Both the position numbers and the translations under genes were made by a program. Positions 6,868 to 14,325 of a stretch of 37,789 bases of DNA are shown here, one piece after another. The stretch spans positions 52,407 to 90,195 of the forward strand of contig JAJQFJ010000057.1 of NCBI GenBank assembly GCA_021201185.1. Reading direction: 5' to 3'. This DNA comes from Clostridiales bacterium. GTDB taxonomy: Bacteria > Bacillota > Clostridia > Oscillospirales > Oscillospiraceae. The notes beneath the pieces are model-generated. The model saw nothing but the letters and a program-made list of their open reading frames with translations, was not told the DNA's origin and did no database searches. The stretch's first letter is position 1, and every line of letters starts with the position of its first letter.

Positions 6868-9800
6868 ATGAACCAAGTGTACCGCTGCTATGCGGAAAAA
6901 CGCCCCGGCTTTGACGTCAAGGCCAACCAGGTATTCAAAGAGCTGAGAGAACAGCTGGGCATCCAGACCCTCACCGGTCTGCGGCTGTTGTACCGCTACG
7001 ATGTGGACCGCATTGACCGGGCGGTGTTCGAGCAGGCGGCCTCCACCGTCTTCTCCGAGCCCATGGTGGACAACTACTATGAGGAGACCATGCCCCAGGT
7101 CACGGGTCCTCACTCCGTCCTGGTGGGGGAGGCCCTCCCCGGCCAGTTTGACCAGCGGGCGGACTCCTGCGCCCAGTGCATCCAGCTGCTGGCGGGCTGT
7201 GACCGGCCTCTGGTCAGCGCCGCCACGGTGTACGTCCTTCTGGGCGAGCTGACCGGAGACGAGGTGGACCGGATCGCCGGATACCTCATCAACCCGGAGG
7301 AGAGCCGCCGGGCATCCCAGGACAAGCCGGAGACGCTGGAGCGGACCTACGCTGTCCCCAGCAGCGTCCCCACGTTGGACGGCTTTATCGCCCAGGATGA
7401 GGAGGGACTGGAGGCCACCCTCCGTCAGTACGGCCTCGCCATGGACCTGGACGACCTGAAATTCCTCCAGGCCTACTTCCGGGACGACGAGGGACGGGAC
7501 CCCACCGTCACGGAATTGAAGGTAGTGGACACCTACTGGTCCGACCATTGCCGCCACACCACCTTCGGCACCCACATCGACGGCGTTGACCTCCGGGACG
7601 AGGGAGTCAAAGCCGCCTATGAGCAGTTCCTGGCGGACCGGGTGGAGGTCTATGGCCCGGAAAAGGCGGCCCAGCGTCCCGTCACCCTGATGGACATCGC
7701 CACCGCCGGGACCAAGGTGCTGAAAAAGCGGGGCGAGCTGCCCAACCTGGACGAGAGCGAGGAGATCAACGCCTGCTCCATCCACATCCCGGTGGACGTG
7801 GACGGTCAGGAGCAGGACTGGCTGCTCCAGTTCAAAAACGAGACCCACAACCATCCCACCGAGATCGAGCCCTTCGGCGGGGCGGCCACTTGTATCGGCG
7901 GGGCCATCCGTGACCCCCTGGCGGGCCGGGCTTATGTGTATCAGGCCATGCGTATCACCGGCTGCGGCGACCCCCGGACCCCGCTGGAGGAGACCATCCC
8001 CGGCCGTCTGCCTCAGCGGAAGCTGGCCACCACCGCCGCCGCGGGCTATTCCTCCTACGGCAACCAGATCGGCCTGGCTACCGGTGTGATCAGCGAGTTC
8101 TACCACCCCGGCTATGTGGCCAAGCACATGGAGCTGGGCGCCGTGGTGGGGGCTGTCCCGGCAGATCAGGTGGTCCGGGTCCAGCCTGAGCCGGGGGATG
8201 TGGTCATCCTCCTGGGCGGCCGCACTGGACGGGACGGCATCGGCGGGGCCACCGGCTCCTCCAAGAGCCACAGCATGGACTCCCTCCAGACCATGGGGTC
8301 TGAGGTGCAGAAGGGCAACGCCCCGGAGGAGCGGAAGCTCCAGCGGCTGTTCCGCAACCCGGAGGTGACCCGGCTCATCAAGCGCTGCAACGACTTCGGC
8401 GCAGGAGGCGTCTCCGTAGCCATCGGCGAGCTGGCCGACGGCCTGGAGATCAACCTGAACGCCGTTCACAAGAAGTACGAGGGTCTGGACGGCACTGAGC
8501 TTGCCATCTCTGAGTCCCAGGAGCGGATGGCCGTGGTGGTGGACGCCGAAAACGCAGACCGGCTCATCGCCTTTGCCACGGCGGAGAATCTGGAGGCCTA
8601 CCCGGTGGCGGTGGTCACGGAGAGCCCCCGGATGGTCATGGAGTGGAATGGGGTGAAGATCGCCGACCTGTCAAGAGCCTTTCTGAACACCAACGGGGCC
8701 TCCAAGCACACCACCGCCTCCGTGCCCGCCCTGCCGGGGCGGGAGCCAGTGGCCCCTGTGACCGACATCTGCCAGGGCTTCTACGACCTGGCGGCCAATC
8801 CCAACCTGGCCTCTCAGCGGGGCCTGGGGGAGCGGTTCGATTCCACCATCGGCGCGTCCTCTGTGCTGGCCCCCTACGGCGGCAAGTATCAGCTCACCCC
8901 GGAGCAGACCATGGTGGGTCTGCTGCCGGTGGGTCCGGGAAAGCAGACCGAGACCTGCTCCGTCATGGCCTGCGGCTTCGACCCCTACCTCATGGAGCGG
9001 GACCCCTTCCTGGGCGCTCAGTGCGCCGTGGTGGAGAGCGTTTCCAAGCTGGCCGCCGCCGGGGCCGACCCGGAGAAGGCCTATCTCACCCTACAGGAAT
9101 ACTTCGAGCGCCTCCGGGAGGAGCCGGAGCGTTGGGGCAAGCCCTTTGCCGCTCTATTGGGCGCTTACAAGGCACAGATCGGTCTGGGCTGCGCCGCCAT
9201 CGGCGGCAAGGATTCTATGTCCGGCTCCTTTATGGACCTGGACGTGCCCCCCACCCTTGTCTCCTTTGCCATCGCTCCCGAACAGGCGGGGCAAATCGGC
9301 TCCGCCGCCTTTAAGGAGACGGACAAGCCGGTCTATCTGTTCCGCGCCCCCGCCGGAGATTACGCCGGGACCCGGGCCATGTGGGCGGAATACCGCTCTC
9401 TGGTGCGCTCCGGCAAGGTCCGGGCGGCCTGGGCTCTTTCCTCCGGCGGCGTGGCGGAGGGCCTGATGAAGATGGCCTTCGGCAACGGCATCGGCTTCCG
9501 GGGCAATGGACATCTGACCTCTGAGCTGCTGTTCTCCAGGGGCTACGGCTCTATCATCGCCCAGCTCACCGAGGATATCCCCGGCTTTGGAGAGAAGCTG
9601 GGTGAGACTACGGCGGAGCCGGTGCTGGAGGTCTGCGGCGTCCGGGTGCCGCTGGAGGAGCTGACCCGCCGCTGGGAGGGGACGCTGGAGGAGGTCTATC
9701 CCACCCAGGCCAAGGCGGAGACCTGCAACGCCCCGGTGCTCTCCTGCACCGTGCGCCCCGTCTCCCGGCCCGCCGTCAGGACGGCCCGGCCCCGGGCGGT

Positions 9801-10584
9801 TATCCCTGTGTTCCCCGGCACCAACTGCGAGTACGACACCGCCAACGCCTGCCTCCGGGCGGGCATCGAGCCGGAGATCCTGGTCATCCGCAACCTCAAT
9901 GTGGAGCAGCTGCTGGAATCCGAGGGTGAGCTGGAACGGGCCATCCGCAAGGCTCAGATGATCGTCCTGCCGGGAGGCTTCTCCGGCGGCGACGAGCCGG
10001 AGGGCTCCGGCAAGTTCATCGCCTCCTTCTTCCGCAACCCCCGCATCAAAGATGCGGTGCATGACCTTCTGAAAAACCGGGACGGCCTGATGCTGGGCAT
10101 CTGCAACGGCTTCCAGGCCCTGGTCAAGCTGGGCCTGGTGCCCTACGGGGAGATTAGGGACCTGGACGAGAGCTGCCCCACCCTGACCTTCAACCTGATC
10201 GGCCGCCATCAGAGCCGCTACTGCGATACCCGGGTGGCCTCGGTGAAGTCGCCCTGGATGCTGAAATGCCATGTGGGCGACGTGTACACCGTCCCCGTGT
10301 CCCACGGCGAGGGCCGGTTCGTGGCCCCGGAGCCGGTGCTGGAGCAGATGATCGCCAACGGCCAGGTGGCCACCCAGTACGTGGGCGGCGGCGGATTCCC
10401 CTCCATGGACATCTCCGCCAACCCCAACGGCTCCGTCTGCGCCGTCGAGGGCATTTTCTCCCCGGACGGACGGGTCTTCGGCAAGATGGGACACACTGAG
10501 CGGTGGAACCCGGGTGTGGCCCAGAATATCCCCGGTGAGAAGCTGATGCCCATCTTTGAGTCCGGCGCACTCTATTTTAAGTGA
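6868..10584 (+). CDS. purL: phosphoribosylformylglycinamidine synthase, long single-chain form
   Basis: The 1238-residue product converts FGAR plus glutamine and ATP to FGAM, the fourth step of purine synthesis. The length and the fused C-terminal glutaminase fit the clade found in Clostridia and streptococci, rather than the three-part PurS/PurQ/PurL of Bacillus. ATP/FGAR-binding motifs are SDHCRHTTF (~220-228) and KNETHNHPTEIEPFGG (~320-335). The glutaminase domain begins near residue 970 (PVFPGTNCEYD) with nucleophile Cys1079 (GICNGFQ) and His1146-x-Glu1148 (SHGEG). ATG 6868 is preferred over ATG 6841 because GAAGGGAG lies 9 nt upstream of it. No other pur gene is adjacent. Confidence 0.97.
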   Translation: MNQVYRCYAEKRPGFDVKANQVFKELREQLGIQTLTGLRLLYRYDVDRIDRAVFEQAASTVFSEPMVDNYYEETMPQVTGPHSVLVGEALPGQFDQRADSCAQCIQLLAGCDRPLVSAATVYVLLGELTGDEVDRIAGYLINPEESRRASQDKPETLERTYAVPSSVPTLDGFIAQDEEGLEATLRQYGLAMDLDDLKFLQAYFRDDEGRDPTVTELKVVDTYWSDHCRHTTFGTHIDGVDLRDEGVKAAYEQFLADRVEVYGPEKAAQRPVTLMDIATAGTKVLKKRGELPNLDESEEINACSIHIPVDVDGQEQDWLLQFKNETHNHPTEIEPFGGAATCIGGAIRDPLAGRAYVYQAMRITGCGDPRTPLEETIPGRLPQRKLATTAAAGYSSYGNQIGLATGVISEFYHPGYVAKHMELGAVVGAVPADQVVRVQPEPGDVVILLGGRTGRDGIGGATGSSKSHSMDSLQTMGSEVQKGNAPEERKLQRLFRNPEVTRLIKRCNDFGAGGVSVAIGELADGLEINLNAVHKKYEGLDGTELAISESQERMAVVVDAENADRLIAFATAENLEAYPVAVVTESPRMVMEWNGVKIADLSRAFLNTNGASKHTTASVPALPGREPVAPVTDICQGFYDLAANPNLASQRGLGERFDSTIGASSVLAPYGGKYQLTPEQTMVGLLPVGPGKQTETCSVMACGFDPYLMERDPFLGAQCAVVESVSKLAAAGADPEKAYLTLQEYFERLREEPERWGKPFAALLGAYKAQIGLGCAAIGGKDSMSGSFMDLDVPPTLVSFAIAPEQAGQIGSAAFKETDKPVYLFRAPAGDYAGTRAMWAEYRSLVRSGKVRAAWALSSGGVAEGLMKMAFGNGIGFRGNGHLTSELLFSRGYGSIIAQLTEDIPGFGEKLGETTAEPVLEVCGVRVPLEELTRRWEGTLEEVYPTQAKAETCNAPVLSCTVRPVSRPAVRTARPRAVIPVFPGTNCEYDTANACLRAGIEPEILVIRNLNVEQLLESEGELERAIRKAQMIVLPGGFSGGDEPEGSGKFIASFFRNPRIKDAVHDLLKNRDGLMLGICNGFQALVKLGLVPYGEIRDLDESCPTLTFNLIGRHQSRYCDTRVASVKSPWMLKCHVGDVYTVPVSHGEGRFVAPEPVLEQMIANGQVATQYVGGGGFPSMDISANPNGSVCAVEGIFSPDGRVFGKMGHTERWNPGVAQNIPGEKLMPIFESGALYFK

Positions 10585-10634
10585 GAACGCCCCGCCCCGG
10601 CGCTGTCCGGGGACGGGAGAAGGGAAGTGGCTCC

Positions 10635-11267
10635 ATGGATGCGCTGATCTTCGACGTGGACGGCACCCTTTGGGACTCCCGGCAGGTGGTGGCCGACGCC
10701 TGGAATCAGGTGGTGCTGGAGGAGCTGGGCTACCGTCCCGGCTACGACCGGGAGAACATCAGCTATCTGTTCGGCAAGACCATGACCGCCATTGCAGACA
10801 GCCTCTTTCCCCAGTTGCCCCCGGAGGAGCGGTATCGCATCGCCCGCCGGCGCTTCCGGGATGAGAACACCGCCCTGGAAAAGACTCCCGGTGACTTCTA
10901 TCCCGGTGTGCTGGAGACCGTTCCCCGGCTGGCGGAACGGCTGCCCCTGTACATCCTCTCCAACTGTCAGGCGGGGTACATCGACATCATGGTGGGGCAC
11001 ACCGGTCTGGCCCGGTGCTTCTCCGGCTGGATGTGCTTTGACGACACCGGCCTTTCCAAGGGGGAGAACCTGAAGCTGCTGGTGCAGCGCCACGGATTGC
11101 GCAGCCCGGTCTATGTGGGGGATACCCAGGGGGACTGGGAGGCCTGCCGGCAGGCGGGCGTCCCTATGATCTTCGCCGCCTACGGCCTGGGAACGGTGGA
11201 CGCCGCCACCCCAACCATTCAGAGATTTGACCAGCTACCGGAGCTGGTGGACGGGAACGTCCTTTGA
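10635..11267 (+). CDS. HAD-superfamily hydrolase, phosphoglycolate phosphatase-like
   Basis: The 210-residue product has the HAD motifs in order: motif I FDVDGTLWD with nucleophile Asp7 and acid/base Asp9, motif II Ser in YILSNC (~residue 111), the motif III Lys (SKGEN, ~139) and motif IV VGDTQGDWEA (~157). An alpha-helical cap (~residues 15-85) places it in subfamily I, with phosphoglycolate phosphatases and beta-phosphoglucomutases. The real substrate cannot be told from the sequence. It starts at ATG 10635 with GAGAAGGGAAG upstream, about 50 nt after purL, so the two are probably co-transcribed. Confidence 0.85.
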   Translation: MDALIFDVDGTLWDSRQVVADAWNQVVLEELGYRPGYDRENISYLFGKTMTAIADSLFPQLPPEERYRIARRRFRDENTALEKTPGDFYPGVLETVPRLAERLPLYILSNCQAGYIDIMVGHTGLARCFSGWMCFDDTGLSKGENLKLLVQRHGLRSPVYVGDTQGDWEACRQAGVPMIFAAYGLGTVDAATPTIQRFDQLPELVDGNVL

Positions 11268-11285
11268 AAACTGCATGATCTGATT

Positions 11286-11325
11286 CAGGCCCGACAGATG
11301 TTCACGTCTGCCGGGCCTGGTTTGT
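11286..11325 (+). terminator. intrinsic terminator after the HAD gene
   Basis: CAGGCCCG (11286-11293) pairs with CGGGCCTG (11312-11319), with an inner CAGA/TCTG extension, followed by GTTTGT. The stem is strong and the T tract short. Confidence 0.65.
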
Positions 11326-11367
11326 CCGGAGCTTCCTCAAAATATCCAACGACTTTTTAAAATCATC

Positions 11368-11396
11368 TTGACTTTTTGGCAAAAATCGCATATGAT
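11368..11396 (+). promoter_or_regulatory. promoter of the LacI-family regulator gene
   Basis: -35 TTGACT (11368-11373) and -10 TATGAT (11391-11396) are separated by an ideal 17 bp. A TTGCGCAA palindrome starts 18 bp after the -10, around the expected +10 region. Confidence 0.75.
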
Positions 11397-11413
11397 AAGG
11401 GCCAGGAAAACGG

Positions 11414-11421
11414 TTGCGCAA
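11414..11421. promoter_or_regulatory. putative LacI-type operator TTGCGCAA (autoregulatory)
   Basis: An 8-bp perfect palindrome with the central CG step typical of LacI/GalR-family operators lies just downstream of the regulator's own promoter. The same octamer occurs in the leader of the adjacent ABC transporter (12702-12709). Confidence 0.5.
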
Positions 11422-11480
11422 GGGAGACGCCGCCGTTACATATCTTTGACCGGAGCGAGGACAGAAGGAGACAGGGGAGC

Positions 11481-12491
11481 ATGGCACAGACAACGGATCG
11501 AAAGATATATACCATTGACGAGGTCGCCCGGGAGCTGGGCATCAGCAAGACCACTGTATCCCGGGCCATCTCCGGCAAGGGCCGGATCAGTGCGGAGACC
11601 CGGACCAGGGTGTTGGACTTCATTCAGAAGCACAACTATCGCCCCAACATGGTGGCCAGGGGATTGGCCCAGAGCCGGACGTATAACATCTGTCTGGTAC
11701 TGCCCAGCGACCACGCCATCGACGACATGCCCTTTTTCCAGCGGTGCATGGCCGGTGTCTGCGAGATGGCCGCCAGCCGGGACTACGACGTGGTGCTGTC
11801 CATGGTCACTGACCGGGACGCCTCCCATCTTCAGCGCATCCTGGAAAACCGAAAGGTGGAGGGGGTGCTCTCCACCCGGACCACGGTGGAGGACCCGGTG
11901 GTCAGTCTCATGCGGGAGAGCGATCTTCCCTTTGCGGTCATCGGCACCTCCGACGACCCGGAGCCCATCCACGTGGACAACGACCAGCGGGACGCCTGCC
12001 GGGAGCTGACCTTTATCCTGCTCATGCGGGGCATCCGGAATATGGGCCTCATCGGGGGCAATCCCCGGCACCTGGTCAACGAAAACCGGCTCCAGGGCTT
12101 TCTGGACGCCCACGAGTCCCTGGGGATTCCGGCGCGGCAGGACCTGATCCGGATGGGGGTGACCAACGACCTCCAGGTGAGCAAGGCGGTGGAGGAGCTG
12201 CTGGCCGCCGGGTGCGAGTGCATTGTCAGCGGGAACGACACCATCTGCCGTCTGGTGATGACAGATCTGGCCCGACGGAGGATGCGGGTCCCGGAGGACG
12301 TGAAGATCGCCAGCTTTTACAACAGCGTTCTGCTGGAGCAGAGCGCCACGCCGGTCACCAGTCTCCGCTTCGACGCCCGGGAGCTGGGCCGCACCGCCTG
12401 TAAGCTGCTGCTGGACCGGATGAGCGGCCTGGAGGTGCAGGACGAGACCCATCTGGGCTATCAGGTCATCCTCCGGGAGTCCACAAAATAG
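11481..12491 (+). CDS. LacI/GalR family transcriptional regulator
   Basis: The 336-residue product has an N-terminal helix-turn-helix (YTIDEVARELGISKTTVSRA, residues ~10-29), with recognition helix SKTTVSRAIS, and the hinge NYRPNMVARGLAQ (~50-62). A periplasmic-binding-protein-like effector domain follows (~65-330). It probably senses a sugar or sugar phosphate. ATG 11481 is chosen because AGGAG and GGGAG sites lie just upstream and the protein then begins one short segment before the HTH. It precedes the sugar ABC importer in the same direction, and identical TTGCGCAA palindromes sit in both leaders. This points to a local repressor acting on itself and the importer. The inducer is not known; a galactoside would fit the neighbourhood. 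Confidence 0.9.
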   Translation: MAQTTDRKIYTIDEVARELGISKTTVSRAISGKGRISAETRTRVLDFIQKHNYRPNMVARGLAQSRTYNICLVLPSDHAIDDMPFFQRCMAGVCEMAASRDYDVVLSMVTDRDASHLQRILENRKVEGVLSTRTTVEDPVVSLMRESDLPFAVIGTSDDPEPIHVDNDQRDACRELTFILLMRGIRNMGLIGGNPRHLVNENRLQGFLDAHESLGIPARQDLIRMGVTNDLQVSKAVEELLAAGCECIVSGNDTICRLVMTDLARRRMRVPEDVKIASFYNSVLLEQSATPVTSLRFDARELGRTACKLLLDRMSGLEVQDETHLGYQVILRESTK

Positions 12492-12492
12492 T

Positions 12493-12531
12493 CTGTTTCA
12501 GCGTTGGAGCGAAACAGTTTCGCAGACATTT
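12493..12531 (+). terminator. weak terminator-like hairpin after the regulator gene
   Basis: CTGTTTC (12493-12499) pairs with GAAACAG (12511-12517). An alternative outer pairing GTCTG/CAGAC (12491-12495 with 12523-12527) ends in ATTTTA. It lies at the regulator stop codon and would separate it from the importer promoter. Confidence 0.4.
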
Positions 12532-12615
12532 TACCGATGAGCAACCAATTGCAAAGAAATTTCAGACTGGAAAACATATTTTCAGGTAAAATTCGACAAA
12601 AAACAGTGGTCTGAA

Positions 12616-12623
12616 TTGTGCAA
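12616..12623. promoter_or_regulatory. possible third operator, TTGTGCAA
   Basis: This octamer has one mismatch to the TTGCGCAA sites and lies just upstream of the -35 box at 12633. It could pair with the downstream tandem site for looping. It is a weak call because the octamer is short and imperfect. Confidence 0.25.
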
Positions 12624-12632
12624 AATAAAGCG

Positions 12633-12661
12633 TTGACAATAAAAGTCACCTCTGGTATGAT
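12633..12661 (+). promoter_or_regulatory. strong promoter of the sugar ABC transporter operon
   Basis: -35 TTGACA (12633-12638), a 17-bp spacer, and -10 TATGAT (12656-12661) with extended TGG. It is among the best promoters in the window. The start codon is at 12808, giving a leader of about 140 nt that holds the tandem operator and a hairpin. Confidence 0.85.
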
Positions 12662-12701
12662 ATGCTCTATAGGATACATGAAAAAACTTGTTTGAAGTTC
12701 G

Positions 12702-12718
12702 TTGCGCAAGTTGCGCAT
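12702..12718. promoter_or_regulatory. tandem LacI-type operator TTGCGCAAG-TTGCGCAT
   Basis: Two TTGCGCA octamer-type sites are arranged as a 9-bp direct repeat, and the whole also forms GCGCAA-G-TTGCGC. The site lies about 40 bp downstream of the -10, a roadblock position. One copy is identical to the palindrome in the regulator's leader (11414-11421). Confidence 0.55.
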
Positions 12719-12744
12719 GATTGGAAGGGAAGATGCCACAATCG

Positions 12745-12780
12745 TGAACTACGGGGAGAATCCCCGAAAATGATAGTTCA
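12745..12780 (+). promoter_or_regulatory. leader stem-loop just upstream of the binding-protein ribosome site
   Basis: TGAACTA (12745-12751) pairs with TAGTTCA (12774-12780), enclosing a perfect inner stem CGGGGA/TCCCCG (12752-12757 with 12761-12766). It ends about 11 nt before AAGGAGG (12790-12796). A role in mRNA stability is plausible for a highly expressed binding protein. The region 12492-12807 otherwise holds only the promoter and operators listed. Confidence 0.45.
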
Positions 12781-12807
12781 AAAAACATTAAGGAGGAACA
12801 AACAACA

Positions 12808-14205
12808 ATGAGCAAGATCAAGAAGCTGCTGGCGCTGGTCATGGCGCTGGCAATGGTTCTGTCTCTGGCGGCCTGCGGCGGCAGCGACACTTCCAGCGAC
12901 ACCTCCACCGACGACACCTCCACCACTGAGGACAGCACCGACGACACAGAAGAGGCTGCTGACACCGAGGAAGAGGCCGAGGACACCACCGAGGAGACCT
13001 CCGGTGACGCCACCGCCTCCGGCGACGTCATCTCCCTGACCGTCTGGGGCGCTGAGGAGGATCAGACCCTGCTGGCCGAGCTGGTCGCTGGCTTTGAAGA
13101 GGCCTATGCCGACTACGCCACCTTCGACATCCAGATCGGCGTGGAGTCCGAGTCCACCGCCAAGGACACCATCCTCACCGACATCGAGGCCGCTGCCGAC
13201 GTGTTCGCCTTTGCTGACGACCAGCTGGCCGACCTGGTGAATGCTGACGCCCTCCAGTCCATCGACGCCCTGAACGACGCTCTGGTCGCCTACACCGGCA
13301 AGAGCGTGGAGGACATCGAGGCCGCTAACGGCGCCGGTTCCGTGGCTGCTGCCACCATGAACGACACCCTGTACGCCTTCCCCATGGGCGGCGGCAACAA
13401 CTACTTCCTGTACTACGACTCCTCCGTCCTGAGCGAAGAGGACGTTGCCTCCTGGGATTCCCTGCTGGCCGCTGCTGAGGCCGCTGGCAAGCAGGTGGGC
13501 ATGACCCTGTCCTCCGGCTGGTACAACGCCTCCTTCTTCATCGGCGCCGGCTTCACCACCAGCCTGAACGGCGACGGCACCACCAGCATCGACTGGAACG
13601 GCACCTCCTCTCTGGGTTACACCGGCGTGGACGTGGTCAAGAGCATGCTGAACATCGCCTCCAACTCCGCCTTCATGGCCATTGCTGACGGCGACATCTC
13701 CAACCAGATCGCCTCCGGCAGCCTGTGCGCCGCCGTCTCCGGCACCTGGGATGCCGAGGCCGCTCAGGCCGCTTTCGGCGACGGCTATGCCGCCACCAAG
13801 CTGCCCACCTTCACCTGCGCCGGCGATCAGGTCCAGCAGGGCTGCTACTCCGGCTTCAAGCTGATCGGCGTCAACGCCTATTCTCAGAACGCCGGTTGGG
13901 CCGCACTCCTGGCTGAGTACCTGACCAACGAGGAGTCCCAGACCGCCCGCTTCGAGGCCCGTCAGCTGGCTCCCACCAACACCAACGCCGCTGCCAACGA
14001 GGCAGTCTCCGCCAATATCGCCATCGCCGCTTCCTCCGCACAGGACGTCTATGGTGTTGTCCAGTCTGTGGGCGGCAAGTTCTGGGACCCCACCGCTACC
14101 TTCGGTGAGATGATTGCCCAGCAGACCCTGGACGTGAACGATGACGACGCCATCCAGGCCGCTCTGGACGAGCTGGTCGTCGGCGTCACTGCCGCTGTGG
14201 ACTGA
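12808..14205 (+). CDS. sugar ABC transporter substrate-binding lipoprotein (MalE/GanS type)
   Basis: The 465-residue product has a lipoprotein signal: KIKK, a hydrophobic stretch, then lipobox L-A-A-C with Cys23. A low-complexity linker of Ser/Thr/Asp/Glu follows (~24-72). The family 1 solute-binding fold then runs to the end, with VWGAEEDQTLLAELVAGFEE and ADVFAFADDQLADLV being typical of maltose/maltodextrin-type binding proteins. It would hang from the membrane and deliver an oligosaccharide to the two permeases encoded downstream. AAGGAGG lies upstream at good spacing. A strong terminator after the gene suggests it is made in excess over the permeases. Galacto-oligosaccharide is the inferred ligand from the neighbouring GH53 and galE; maltodextrin cannot be excluded. 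Confidence 0.92.
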   Translation: MSKIKKLLALVMALAMVLSLAACGGSDTSSDTSTDDTSTTEDSTDDTEEAADTEEEAEDTTEETSGDATASGDVISLTVWGAEEDQTLLAELVAGFEEAYADYATFDIQIGVESESTAKDTILTDIEAAADVFAFADDQLADLVNADALQSIDALNDALVAYTGKSVEDIEAANGAGSVAAATMNDTLYAFPMGGGNNYFLYYDSSVLSEEDVASWDSLLAAAEAAGKQVGMTLSSGWYNASFFIGAGFTTSLNGDGTTSIDWNGTSSLGYTGVDVVKSMLNIASNSAFMAIADGDISNQIASGSLCAAVSGTWDAEAAQAAFGDGYAATKLPTFTCAGDQVQQGCYSGFKLIGVNAYSQNAGWAALLAEYLTNEESQTARFEARQLAPTNTNAAANEAVSANIAIAASSAQDVYGVVQSVGGKFWDPTATFGEMIAQQTLDVNDDDAIQAALDELVVGVTAAVD

Positions 14206-14250
14206 TAAGTCCGTCTGCACTCTGCCATCCTGACAGATAGCTGACTCACG

Positions 14251-14290
14251 GCCCGTATGCACTCGCCGTGCATACGGGCTTTTCTTTCCT
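14251..14290 (+). terminator. intrinsic terminator between binding protein and permease genes
   Basis: A perfect 12-bp stem, GCCCGTATGCAC (14251-14262) with GTGCATACGGGC (14268-14279), is followed by TTTTCTTTCCT. No new promoter is evident before the permease at 14326, so partial read-through probably sets a lower permease level. Confidence 0.85.
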
Positions 14291-14325
14291 CTGTAGCATC
14301 GAAAGAAATGGCAAGGAGGTTATCC

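Noticed and set aside
12778..14262. A 494-codon minus-strand frame across the binding-protein gene
   Set aside because: The plus frame has a lipobox, a strong ribosome site and a promoter; the antisense frame is Gly/Val-rich shadow sequence.
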